From positions 1-24,963 of the forward strand of contig CANOHT010000039.1 in the NCBI GenBank assembly GCA_947565865.1: a stretch of 24,963 bases of DNA, written 5' to 3'. The DNA comes from an uncultured Clostridia bacterium. GTDB lineage: Bacteria > Bacillota > Clostridia > Christensenellales > Aristaeellaceae. Below the pieces are notes generated by a model that ran no database searches, was not told the origin of the DNA, and saw only the letters and a program-made list of their open reading frames with translations. Both the position numbers and the translations under genes were made by a program. Positions 6,904 to 15,624 of the stretch are shown here, in pieces (position 1 is the stretch's first letter; the number at the start of each line of letters is the position of its first letter).

Positions 6904-7632
6904 TTAGGACAGCCGCGACGCCGCGGCCTGATCCAGCAGCAGTATGGCGCTGGGGTGAAGGCGCAGGATGGACGCCTGCACCTGAGGGTCCACATCACCC
7001 TCCACGGCTCCGCGGACGGCCTCCGCCTTATCCGCCCCCGTGGCCAGCAGCAGCACCTGCCGGGCGCTCATAATGCTCCCGATACCCAAGCTGACAGCCT
7101 GGCGTGGAACTTCCGCCTCGCTGTTAAAAAAGCGGGTGTTGGCCTGGAGGGTGCTTTGACTCAGCGTGACCACATGACAGCCGTAAAGGAATGCGGGCCC
7201 CGGCTCATTGAAGCCGATGTGGCCGTTATGCCCAATGCCCAGCAGCTGAAGATCAATGCCGCCAGCCTGGCTGATGGCGCGGTCATAAGCGGCGGCCTCC
7301 GCAGCGAGGTCGGCGGCGTTGCCGTTGGGCAGATGGCGGCGTTCGGGCCGAAGATTGACATGGCTGAACAGATGCTCCGCCATGAAGCGGTGATAACTGC
7401 ACGGATGATCCTCGGGAAGGCCCACATACTCATCCAGGTTGTAGGTCGTCACTTGGGAGAAGTCCAGCGCCCCGGCGCGGTGCAGGGCAATCAGCCGCTG
7501 GTAGGTGGCCACGGGGGTGGAGCCGGTAGCCAGTCCCAGCACGCTGTCAGGCTTGCGGGTGATTTGAGCGGCAATCAGGTTGGCGGCGGCCTCGCTGACC
7601 TGAGCGGCTGAAGCATAGATGCACAGCTGCAT
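6904..7632 (-). CDS. nagB: Glucosamine-6-phosphate deaminase
   Basis: 242-aa cytosolic enzyme converting glucosamine-6-phosphate to fructose-6-phosphate and ammonia, which lets amino sugars enter glycolysis. Conserved motifs are LGLATGSTP (32-40), the catalytic region YNLDEYVGLPEDHP (D67, E68), GIGHNGHIGFNEPG (132-145) and NTRFF. The protein is slightly shorter than E. coli NagB (266 aa) and has no extra C-terminal allosteric extension, as is usual in Firmicutes. AGGAGG precedes the ATG. The gene stands alone: no nagA or PTS gene is nearby. It is divergent from argH and has its own promoter and terminator. Confidence 0.94.
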   Translation of the reverse strand: MQLCIYASAAQVSEAAANLIAAQITRKPDSVLGLATGSTPVATYQRLIALHRAGALDFSQVTTYNLDEYVGLPEDHPCSYHRFMAEHLFSHVNLRPERRHLPNGNAADLAAEAAAYDRAISQAGGIDLQLLGIGHNGHIGFNEPGPAFLYGCHVVTLSQSTLQANTRFFNSEAEVPRQAVSLGIGSIMSARQVLLLATGADKAEAVRGAVEGDVDPQVQASILRLHPSAILLLDQAAASRLS

Positions 7633-7700
7633 GGTTTTTCCTCCTCATCATGCGTGAAGGACGTCCCGGGATGCGGACGCCCAGCGAATACGTTCAATAC

Positions 7701-7730
7701 ATTATATATGATGAAAAGTCATTTTGTCAA
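7701..7730 (-). promoter_or_regulatory. Sigma-A promoter of nagB
   Basis: Minus-strand TTGACA (7725-7730), an 18-nt spacer and TATAAT (7701-7706), in a strongly AT-rich island unlike the rest of the window. Confidence 0.78.
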
Positions 7731-7741
7731 TTATATCAATC

Positions 7742-7760
7742 ATTTCTTATCAAAAGAAAT
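7742..7760. promoter_or_regulatory. Inverted repeat between nagB and argH, possible operator
   Basis: ATTTCTT (7742-7748) and AAGAAAT (7754-7760), a perfect 7-bp inverted repeat around a 5-bp spacer, just upstream of the nagB -35 box. The shape suits a dimeric regulator. It does not clearly match an ArgR or NagR/DasR consensus, and AT-rich sequence makes chance repeats likelier. Confidence 0.35.
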
Positions 7761-7820
7761 ATAATACGTCTTATCGCGCAGAGTGTCGGGCGGCCTCGCT
7801 GTACCTTCTTCGTCCTTTGC

Positions 7821-7849
7821 TTGAAACCTGTCTCAAATTTTGTTATACT
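7821..7849 (+). promoter_or_regulatory. Sigma-A promoter of argH
   Basis: TTGAAA (7821-7826), a 17-nt spacer and TATACT (7844-7849), about 40 bp before the argH start. Confidence 0.75.
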
Positions 7850-7888
7850 GATGCGGTGACGAAGAATTTCGGAAGGATATGATTGACT

Positions 7889-9262
<1,374 letters not shown>

Positions 9263-9280
9263 CGGCTTGACGGGTACTCA

Positions 9281-9313
9281 AAAACCATCCGCCTTTCAAA
9301 GACGGATGGTTTT
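9281..9313. terminator. Bidirectional terminator between argH and the prs-GNAT unit
   Basis: AAAACCATCCG (9281-9291) and CGGATGGTTTT (9303-9313) form an 11-bp stem with A and T tracts on the two sides, serving convergent transcription units. Confidence 0.88.
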
Positions 9314-9360
9314 GATTTGTCTGGACAGTTCGGCAGGAATCAGCGTTGAGGCAGCAAAGT

Positions 9361-9882
9361 CTACCTGATCCGATAGCTGTACCTGCGAACAGGAAGCGCC
9401 GGCAGATCGGAAAGCCAGGGGTCATGAATGTGCTCCAGGCGCTCCTGACCGTCCGCCCGGAAGCCTGCCTGTTCAAAGTGGAAGCGCATACGGAAATTGT
9501 CTTGCATGACCCACAGGTGAATGTCATCAAAAGCATTGGCAAGGCAATCCATGCCGCTGTGGATAAGCTGCTGACAGTCTATTGAGCTGCCTGAAGGAAG
9601 CAGCGCCACATCCCGGATGAGGCCGTGGCCGGGGTCTTCCTCATCGCTGCCGTAAACAATGAAGCCGACGATGCCATCCTGTCCTTCCAGCAGCGCGACG
9701 CTGAAGCTGTCGCTCCGAATCCAATCGGTCAGCTGCTGAAGGTAAGCGGAAGCGTCCAGCCGCTTCAGATAATCGGCGGCAAAATAACCACGGTACAACG
9801 CCCGAACATACCGGGCCTTGACGTCGGCAAGGAAGGGTACGTCCGACAGGACGGCCGGACGAATATTCATTTTTTCTTGCAC
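9361..9882 (-). CDS. GNAT-family N-acetyltransferase coupled to prs
   Basis: 173-aa GNAT fold. The opening IRPAVLSDVPFLADVKARYVRALYRGYFAADYL resembles ribosomal-alanine and PhnO-type acetyltransferases. The core strand VALLEGQDGIVGFIVYG and the following GHGLIRDVALLPSGSSIDCQQLI correspond to motif A, but the acetyl-CoA loop Q/R-x-x-G-x-G/A is degenerate. The end, FHFEQAGFRADGQERLEHIH, is the usual motif-B tail. Substrate unknown. The frame opens with GTG at 9882, 2 bases after the prs stop codon, which implies translational coupling. An ATG at 9870 is the alternative, and neither has a strong ribosome site. The gene ends before the bidirectional terminator. Confidence 0.75.
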   Translation of the reverse strand: MQEKMNIRPAVLSDVPFLADVKARYVRALYRGYFAADYLKRLDASAYLQQLTDWIRSDSFSVALLEGQDGIVGFIVYGSDEEDPGHGLIRDVALLPSGSSIDCQQLIHSGMDCLANAFDDIHLWVMQDNFRMRFHFEQAGFRADGQERLEHIHDPWLSDLPALPVRRYSYRIR

Positions 9883-9884
9883 CG

Positions 9885-11102
9885 TTACACCAGCCTGATC
9901 CCAGACGCTGTCTGTTCCTGATTGTAGCGGCGAAGCAGGGTGTGAATGCGGTCGGAAGGCGTCAGCAGCTTGCTCAGGGATCGGTCGTGGTTCAGCGTGG
10001 CAATGATATAGGAAATGAACTTGCTCATATCCGCCTGAATAAACCAGGGCGCTTCCTTCAGCTCAGGCGTACAGTAGGTAAGATTGGTGGAGATCACCCG
10101 GTCGATGAGCCCTTCTTCATAGGCCTTGTTGTACAGCTCCAGGCCGTTGGTAAACAAGGGGAAGGTGACGGCAGCGAAGATGCGGTTGGCCTTGCGCTTT
10201 TTCAGCTCGCGGGCTACGTCGATGATGGACTCGCCGGAGGAAAGAATATCGTCGGTGACGAAAACATCCTTGCCCTCCATGGTGTCCCCCATGTACTCGT
10301 GGGCGATGATCGGATTGCGGCCGTTGACGATACGGGTATAATCCCGGCGCTTATAGAACATGCCCATATCCAGCCCCAGCACGGAGGCATAGAAAATGTT
10401 GCGGTCGATGGCGCCCTCGTCAGGGGAAACGATCATGAGGTGATCCTTGTCGATGTGCAGGTTCTTTTCTCTGCGAAGCAGGGCCTTGAGAATCTGGTAG
10501 GAGGGCATGACGGATTCAAAGCCGTCCTCCGGGATGGCGTTTTGCACCCGGGGGTCATGGGCGTCGAAGGTGATGATGTTGCTCACGCCCATGCGGACAA
10601 GCTCCTGCAAAGCCATGGCACAGTCCAGGCTCTCACGGGAGGCGCGGCGATGCTGACGTCCGCCGTAGAGCATGGGCATGATCACGGTGATGCGCTTGGC
10701 CTTGCCGCCCACAGCGGCGATGGTGCGCTTGAGATCCATGTAATGATCGTCCGGGCTCATGGGTACTTTCTGCCCGTACATGTCGTAGGTGCAGTTGTAC
10801 GCGCCCACGTCGCAGAGGATGTACAAATCCAGTCCGCGGACGCTCTCCTTGATGAGGCCCTTGCCTTCGCCGTTGCCAAAGCGGGGGCAGGCCGTTTCGA
10901 TGAGGAAGTTGTCCCGGGCCATACCAGGGGTGGTGCTCATGTCGCCGGGGAGGGTCTCTTCCGTATGATCCCGCCAGCGCAGCAGCCATTGATTGACCTT
11001 GCTGCCCATTTCTTCTGTGCCGCGCATGGCAATGAGCCCCAGCGGGCCAACCGGGTAGGTCAGAAAGGACTCTTCATTCCAGGTGTTCACAAAATCAGTC
11101 AC
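9885..11102 (-). CDS. prs: Ribose-phosphate pyrophosphokinase, long form
   Basis: 405-aa enzyme making PRPP from ribose-5-phosphate and ATP for nucleotide, histidine and tryptophan synthesis. Recognisable motifs: KESVRGLDLYIL (85-96), YGGRQHRRASRE (146-157, the ATP region), TFDAHD (178-183, histidine of the DLHA motif), VSPDEG (225-230) and the PRPP loop VFVTDDILSSGES (280-292). The classic enzyme is about 315 aa. Here an N-terminal extension of about 60 residues and an insertion around 105-125 (MYGQKVPMSPDDHYMDL) make it the long subtype seen in some Clostridia. The start is GTG at 11102 with GAGG upstream. It is the first gene of a unit with the GNAT gene. Confidence 0.88.
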   Translation of the reverse strand: MTDFVNTWNEESFLTYPVGPLGLIAMRGTEEMGSKVNQWLLRWRDHTEETLPGDMSTTPGMARDNFLIETACPRFGNGEGKGLIKESVRGLDLYILCDVGAYNCTYDMYGQKVPMSPDDHYMDLKRTIAAVGGKAKRITVIMPMLYGGRQHRRASRESLDCAMALQELVRMGVSNIITFDAHDPRVQNAIPEDGFESVMPSYQILKALLRREKNLHIDKDHLMIVSPDEGAIDRNIFYASVLGLDMGMFYKRRDYTRIVNGRNPIIAHEYMGDTMEGKDVFVTDDILSSGESIIDVARELKKRKANRIFAAVTFPLFTNGLELYNKAYEEGLIDRVISTNLTYCTPELKEAPWFIQADMSKFISYIIATLNHDRSLSKLLTPSDRIHTLLRRYNQEQTASGIRLV

Positions 11103-11137
11103 GCCATCAACCTCATTCCCCTTGATGTTGCGGCTCC

Positions 11138-11166
11138 ATTATACAACATTTCATGCCATCTGAGAA
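11138..11166 (-). promoter_or_regulatory. Promoter of prs
   Basis: Minus-strand TTCTCA (11161-11166), a 17-nt spacer and a perfect TATAAT (11138-11143), giving a leader of about 30 nt. The stretch 11167-11353, between this and the recA promoter, shows no gene or clear structure. Confidence 0.6.
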
Positions 11167-11353
11167 GAGATTTTGCAAAAAAATGCGAACGATTAACCCT
11201 TCTGTTGAAAATTGGCAGGTAATCGGCCAGAAGGGACGGGCAATGGTCGGGTGCGCGGGCAGGATATGCTAAGAAAAGCCGGACATTCACTGGTATAGGG
11301 CGTATAGCGCCTTTGGCCCAGCCGACAGACCCGGAATTTTTCCCTTGTTCCCC

Positions 11354-11382
11354 TTGAAAACTGCCGTTGGGTATGATACGAT
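11354..11382 (+). promoter_or_regulatory. Promoter of recA, with possible degenerate LexA half-site
   Basis: TTGAAA (11354-11359), a 17-nt spacer and TACGAT (11377-11382). GATACGA occurs twice with a 14-bp step (11375-11381 and 11389-11395). Just downstream, CGAACAAACGGCCG keeps one CGAAC half of the Gram-positive LexA box (CGAAC-N4-GTTCG) but only a poor second half. SOS control is plausible but not shown. Confidence 0.5.
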
Positions 11383-11456
11383 AAGCCTGATACGAACAAA
11401 CGGCCGCGGACAAGGCGGCGGTTTTATGATGAAGCAAAGGAAAGGAAGTGTTCACC

Positions 11457-12584
11457 ATGGCGTCCAAGAAAGCGGCCAAGCCGGAAAAAGCGGCTCCCGC
11501 CACAACCCAGGAGGAAAAGCTCAAGGCCCTGGAGCACGCCCTGGCGGATCTTGATAAGCAGTACGGCAAAGGCGCGGTGATGAAGCTGGGGGAAAACGCT
11601 GGCAAGCAGGATATTCCCGTCGTCCCCACCGGCTGCCTGACGCTGGACGCTGCCCTGGGCGTGGGCGGCATTCCCAGGGGACGCATCGTGGAAATCTATG
11701 GCCCTGAGTCCTCCGGTAAGACCACCGTGGCCCTGCACATTGTGGCGGAGGCCCAGAAGGCCGGTGGCATTGCCGCCTTCGTAGACGCGGAGCACGCCCT
11801 GGACCCGTCCTATGCCAGGAAGCTGGGCGTGAATGTGGACGAACTGTATGTCTCCCAGCCGGATACCGGCGAGCAGGCCCTTGAAATTGCCGAAGCCCTG
11901 GTGCGCTCCGGCGCGCTGGACGTGGTGGTCATCGACTCGGTGGCAGCTCTGGTGCCCAAAGCGGAAATCGACGGCGAGATGGGCGATTCCTTCGTGGGTC
12001 TTCAGGCAAGACTGATGAGCCAGGCCCTGCGCAAGCTGGCGGGCATCATCAACAAGACGGGCTGCGTGGCGGTGTTCATCAACCAGCTGCGTGAAAAAGT
12101 TGGCGTCATGTACGGCAACCCCGAAACCACCCCCGGCGGCCGTGCGCTGAAGTTCTATGCCTCTGTACGCCTGGACGTGCGGCGGGGCGAGCAGCTGAAG
12201 AACGGCAACACCGTGGTGGGCAACCATACCAAGGTCAAGGTGGTCAAAAACAAGGTGGCCCCGCCCTTCCGCACGGCGGAATTCGACATTGTTTACGGCG
12301 AGGGCATCAGCAAGGAAGGCACGCTGCTGGATCTGGCTGTGGAAAAGGACATCATCCATAAGTCCGGCGCCTGGTTCTCCTACAAGGATCAGCGCATTGG
12401 CCAGGGGCGTGAGAATACCCGCCAGTACCTTCGGGATAATCCTGAGCTGACAGCGGAGATCGACGCGATTCTTCGCAAGGAGATTTTCTCCGCGCCCTTG
12501 CCGGCCATGGCGGAAGACGACGCCGCGGCCGTGGAGGAAGAGGATGATTTGGCCCTGCTGGAAAGCGACCTGGGAGACGAATAA
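11457..12584 (+). CDS. recA: Recombinase RecA
   Basis: 375-aa DNA strand-exchange protein and SOS co-protease. Residues 1-25 are a Lys/Ala-rich lead-in. The ATPase core has Walker A GPESSGKT (82-89), followed by AAFVDAEHALDP, the Walker B strand LDVVVIDSVAALVPKAEI, the DNA-binding loop L1 EGxMGDS as DGEMGDS, and FINQLREKVGVMYGNPETTPGGRALKFYASVRLDVRR. An acidic tail (about the last 30 residues) is typical. ATG 11457 is preferred because AAAGGAAAGGAAG (11436-11448) gives proper spacing; a GTG at 11448 is in frame but overlaps that site. Two terminators follow, one facing each way. Confidence 0.97.
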   Translation: MASKKAAKPEKAAPATTQEEKLKALEHALADLDKQYGKGAVMKLGENAGKQDIPVVPTGCLTLDAALGVGGIPRGRIVEIYGPESSGKTTVALHIVAEAQKAGGIAAFVDAEHALDPSYARKLGVNVDELYVSQPDTGEQALEIAEALVRSGALDVVVIDSVAALVPKAEIDGEMGDSFVGLQARLMSQALRKLAGIINKTGCVAVFINQLREKVGVMYGNPETTPGGRALKFYASVRLDVRRGEQLKNGNTVVGNHTKVKVVKNKVAPPFRTAEFDIVYGEGISKEGTLLDLAVEKDIIHKSGAWFSYKDQRIGQGRENTRQYLRDNPELTAEIDAILRKEIFSAPLPAMAEDDAAAVEEEDDLALLESDLGDE

Positions 12585-12594
12585 CAGGGCTATC

Positions 12595-12630
12595 AAAAAA
12601 GCTTCAGAGCTTTTGCGAGCCCTCCGAAGC
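12595..12630 (-). terminator. Terminator facing recA from the minus strand
   Basis: On the minus strand GCTTCGGAG (12630-12622) pairs with CTCTGAAGC (12609-12601), 9 bp with one G-U, followed by TTTTTT (12600-12595). It would stop antisense transcription entering recA. Confidence 0.65.
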
Positions 12631-12654
12631 CACCCATGGCTTTTTCGCCACGCT

Positions 12655-12685
12655 GGGGCTGTCTCATGAGAGACAGCCCCTTTTT
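12655..12685 (+). terminator. Intrinsic terminator of recA
   Basis: GGGGCTGTCTC, loop ATGA, GAGACAGCCCC, then TTTTT (12681-12685): a perfect 11-bp stem. Confidence 0.9.
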
Positions 12686-12714
12686 AATGGGCGTCCTGGC
12701 GTTTGTTATACGAT

Positions 12715-12981
12715 TGGGGGAGGCATTCAATGCTTTGTGGGCCTGCCGTCAGGGGACGCTTCGCTCCCTGACAGCGATCTGATTGCTTCGCCAGAGGAGA
12801 CGCTGGGAGCCTTGCCCCCACTCCCCCACCTGAGGGCCATCGGCCCTCAGACTCCCGTTTTCGCTGCGCGAGGACGGGCTAAGCAGAATAAAACGCCGCC
12901 GCGGATACTGGTTCCGCGGCGGCGTTTCAGCTTGTCAAAAAAATCTTGGAAGGTGTCAGAGGGCCCGCAGGCCCTCTGACT
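12715..12981. repeat. Gene-free palindrome cluster between recA and hom
   Basis: No credible ORF with a ribosome site. Consecutive inverted repeats are: TGGGGGAG/CTCCCCCA (12715-12722 with 12821-12828) enclosing CGTCAGGG/CCCTGAC (about 12748-12772); CTGAGGGCC/GGCCCTCAG (12830-12850); CCCGT-TTCGC/GCGAG-ACGGG (12854-12878); a 14-bp AAACGCCGCCGCGG stem (12891-12927); and the 11-bp GTCAGAGGGCC stem (12956-12981). Such density suggests repetitive extragenic palindromes or a decayed small element. From 12982 to 13110 no further clear hairpin or gene was found. Confidence 0.65.
12932..12974 (+). repeat. Dispersed intergenic repeat, copy A
   Basis: Starts TTGTCAAAAAAATCTTGGAA and ends in the GAGGGCCCGCAGGCCC palindrome. 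Copy B at 15542-15583 has the same layout on the minus strand: the last 31 positions agree at 26. About 70 bp further on, a second similar patch (AGAAATTTCCTTAC, then CCGGGAG) also has a partner beyond copy B, so the shared element is longer and mosaic. Confidence 0.7.
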
Positions 12982-13115
12982 GTCGACCGTATCCGCCCGG
13001 GTTCCCGGCGGGGCGGGGTTTTCTTGCTTTGGGCGAGAAATTTCCTTACAAATTCGCCGACCGGGAGCAGTGCGACCAGGCGAATTCACACCGCACGTAG
13101 ACGGCTTCGTTCTTC

Positions 13116-13139
13116 AAAAAGTGGCCGCAGCCGCTTTTT
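13116..13139 (-). terminator. Intrinsic terminator after hom
   Basis: On the minus strand AAAAAGCGGC, loop TGCG, GCCACTTTTT, 9 of 10 bp, ending in a T-tract. It is nearly identical to the terminator after yebC. Confidence 0.8.
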
Positions 13140-13145
13140 TGCCCC

Positions 13146-14423
13146 TTATTCTTCGACCCGGATCACGCTCTCCAGCCGCGCGACCTCCGGGTTCAGGCGG
13201 CTCAGCGCCTTCTGCATGGCCTTTTCCGAGGCAGCGTGGGTGATGAAGATCAGCGGTACTCGACCGCTTTCCACCGCGCCCTTCTGCATCATGGTGGCGA
13301 TGGATACATTTTCCTTGGCCAGACCGCCTGCAATTTCCGCCAGTACGCCAGGGGTATCGCTGGCAGACAGACGAATGAAGAAGCTGCTGTGCCAGTCGTC
13401 CGTGAAGGTGAGGCTGGCGTCAGCGTCAGCGGTATTGGCGAAGGAGGGATGTACATGCGCGTCCACCGTGGCGGCGTGGAGAATGTCGCCCACCACCGCG
13501 CTGGCCGTGGGCATGTCCCCCGCCCCGCGTCCCTGGAGCATCATTTCCTTGCAGGCGTGACCGAAAAGATACACCGCGTTGAAGCTGCCATTCACCTGCG
13601 CCAGGGGATGACGCTCCCGGATAAAGGTGGGATGCACCCGCACCTCAATGGTGTTGCCCTCCCTTTTGGCAATCGCCAGGAGCTTGAGCACATAGCCCAT
13701 CTCCTTGCCCATGGCGATGTCCATGGCAGTCACATGGGTGATGCCCTCCCGATACACCTTGCTGTAAGGCACCCGGGCATGGAAGGCCAGGGAGGCCATA
13801 ATGGACAGCTTGTACGCCGCGTCCATGCCCTCCACGTCATTGGCAGGATCAGGCTCCGCCAACCCCAGGCGCTGGGCGTCGGCCAGCACGGCGCTATAAT
13901 CCTCGCCGTGCTCGTACATGCGGGAAAGGATATAGTTGGTGGTACCGTTGATGATGCCCATCAGCTGGCCGATCCGATTGGCCTGCAGGGGGCTCATCAG
14001 CGTGGAGATAATCGGAATCGCCCCGCAGACGCTGGCCTCATAATACAGCCCCGCATGATGCCGCTGCGCTTCCTCCTGAAGGCGGTGCCAGTTCAGCGCC
14101 ACGGCCACCTTGTTGGCCGTCACCACCGTCTTGCCCTGACGCAGAGCCGCCAGCAGATAATCCGTAGCGGGCTGCTCGCCGCCCATGAACTCCGCCACCA
14201 GCGTAATTTCCGGGTCCTCCAGAATATCGGCGGGGTTGGTGGTCAGCACCTCCGGGGCCACCGAGCAGCTGCGGGCCTTGTCCAGGCTGCGCACCAGCAC
14301 CTTCTTCACCCGGATGGCCACATGGTCGCGATGGGCGATTTCCGGCGCAAACCCGTGCAGCAGCTCCCATACGCCGCCGCCCACATTGCCGCAGCCTAAA
14401 AATCCAATAACAACTTCCTTCAT
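13146..14423 (-). CDS. hom: Homoserine dehydrogenase with C-terminal ACT domain
   Basis: 425-aa monofunctional enzyme reducing aspartate semialdehyde to homoserine with NAD(P)H, on the route to threonine and methionine. The N-terminal Rossmann fold has GFLGCGNVGGGV (7-18), then VVTANKVAVAL. The catalytic domain has GIINGTTNYILSRM and LGLAEPDPANDVEGMDAAYKL, the family signature. An ACT domain from about residue 350 (FFIRLSASDTPGVLAEIAGGLAKENVSI) usually gives threonine feedback. No aspartokinase is fused. The start ATG overlaps the coaX stop (ATGA at 14420-14423), which means translational coupling. thrB and thrC are not adjacent. Confidence 0.95.
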   Translation of the reverse strand: MKEVVIGFLGCGNVGGGVWELLHGFAPEIAHRDHVAIRVKKVLVRSLDKARSCSVAPEVLTTNPADILEDPEITLVAEFMGGEQPATDYLLAALRQGKTVVTANKVAVALNWHRLQEEAQRHHAGLYYEASVCGAIPIISTLMSPLQANRIGQLMGIINGTTNYILSRMYEHGEDYSAVLADAQRLGLAEPDPANDVEGMDAAYKLSIMASLAFHARVPYSKVYREGITHVTAMDIAMGKEMGYVLKLLAIAKREGNTIEVRVHPTFIRERHPLAQVNGSFNAVYLFGHACKEMMLQGRGAGDMPTASAVVGDILHAATVDAHVHPSFANTADADASLTFTDDWHSSFFIRLSASDTPGVLAEIAGGLAKENVSIATMMQKGAVESGRVPLIFITHAASEKAMQKALSRLNPEVARLESVIRVEE

Positions 14424-15205
14424 TTGGCTTCCCGTCCTTCCTGGCTATTCCGTTCATAAATCAGCCGCAGGCCCTTGAGGGTCAGAAGGCCGTCCAGCTT
14501 GTCAATGACCTTGGACTCCTCGGCAATCATCACCGCCATGCCGCCGGTGGCTACCACCATGGCCTCCCTGCCCAGCTCCTGCTTTATCTTGCGCACAATG
14601 TTGCGCACCAATCCCACATAGCCGTAATACATGCCGGACTGCAGGTTGGTCAGCGTCGTCCGACCAATGACGCTCTCGGGACGGGTGAGGGCGAAGCGCG
14701 GCAGCTTGGCCGTGCCGGTAACCAGAGCCTCGCTGGCCAGCTTGATGCCCGGGCAAATGCATCCGCCCAGGAAAGCGCCGCTTTCGTCCACCACGCCGAA
14801 GGTGGTAGCCGTGCCGAAGTCGATGAAAATGCAGGGGCCGCCGTACTCCGCGTAAGCCGCGGCAGCGTTGGCAATGCGGTCGCTGCCCAGCTCCCGGGGA
14901 TTCTCATAGCGGATGTTGACGCCTGTCTTCACCCCCGGCGCCACAAACATGGGCGTGAGGCCAAAGTAATTCTGACACATGTGCTCAATGGTAAAGTTGA
15001 AGGTCGGCACCACGCTGGAGATGCACACGCCCTCCACCTTGGACGGGTCAAGCCCCTCGTGCTTAAACAGGTTGATAAACAGGATACCGTACTCGTCGGA
15101 GGAGTACATTTTGTTGGTGGACACACGCCAATACTTGACCATTTCCTCCCCGTTGAACAGGGCGGTCTTGATGTTGGTGTTGCCGATATCCAGGGTGAGG
15201 ATCAT
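14420..15205 (-). CDS. coaX: Type III pantothenate kinase
   Basis: 261-aa ASKHA-fold kinase that phosphorylates pantothenate in the first step of CoA synthesis; type III enzymes are not feedback-inhibited by CoA. Motifs: LTLDIGNTNIKTALF (3-17, nucleotide phosphate loop), ELGSDRIANAAAAY (105-118, catalytic D109), FIDFGTATTFGVVD (127-140), GGCICPGI and the C-terminal VVATGGMAVMI. The start at 15205 has AAGGAGGT eight bases before it; the frame open to 15280 has no such site. The stop overlaps the start of hom. An ECF S component lies upstream on the same strand, which makes a pantothenate uptake-and-trapping pair likely. Confidence 0.95.
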   Translation of the reverse strand: MILTLDIGNTNIKTALFNGEEMVKYWRVSTNKMYSSDEYGILFINLFKHEGLDPSKVEGVCISSVVPTFNFTIEHMCQNYFGLTPMFVAPGVKTGVNIRYENPRELGSDRIANAAAAYAEYGGPCIFIDFGTATTFGVVDESGAFLGGCICPGIKLASEALVTGTAKLPRFALTRPESVIGRTTLTNLQSGMYYGYVGLVRNIVRKIKQELGREAMVVATGGMAVMIAEESKVIDKLDGLLTLKGLRLIYERNSQEGREAK

Positions 15206-15541
15206 GCCGGGAACCTCCTTGGAATAGGATGATGCCGCCCCGGGGATTTCCGAGGCGGTCAGTGTATAGGCAAGCGGCAAGACCGCCTTGCCGAGGCTGC
15301 AGTTCGTCCATCACCATTCATCAGGTCAGGTAATGGCTGCGCTGGGCAATTGAACGATTGCGCACGATCGGCGGCTAAAGCCGACCCCGGACAACTCCCG
15401 GCCGGGAGGTTCCGTAAGGAAGGTTTTCTGACGAAAAAGTACGGAAATCGCCGTACAGGGACTTCGCTCCGTATGAACGCCCGATGAGGCTTACCGATAT
15501 TTGATGACCGTCTGCCGACGGCGGCCTTGTCATTGCGATTG
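15206..15541 (-). other. Non-coding spacer upstream of coaX with hairpins
   Basis: No ORF with support. On the minus strand GTACGG/CCGTAC (15456-15439) is followed by TTTTT and may be a weak terminator after the ECF gene. CGGCT/AGCCG lies near 15369-15383. GGCAAG-CGG/CCG-CTTGCC (15292-15269, one bulge) sits in the coaX leader. No convincing promoter was found, so coaX may depend on read-through from the ECF promoter. Confidence 0.5.
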
Positions 15542-15583
15542 GGGCCTGCAGGCCCTCCGACACCGTCCGGGACTTTTTGACAA
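15542..15583 (-). repeat. Dispersed intergenic repeat, copy B
   Basis: On the minus strand it starts TTGTCAAAAAGTCCCGGACG and ends GAGGGCCTGCAGGCCC, matching copy A at 12932-12974 in inverted orientation. It lies 41 bp downstream of the ECF gene stop codon. Confidence 0.7.
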
Positions 15584-15624
15584 TCCGGCCGCCCCGGCAC
15601 AAAGCCGAGGCGGTGAAGTCTTGG

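Noticed and set aside
12737..13560. Small frames in the recA-hom spacer.
   Set aside because: They translate palindromes and the dispersed repeat, with no start signals.
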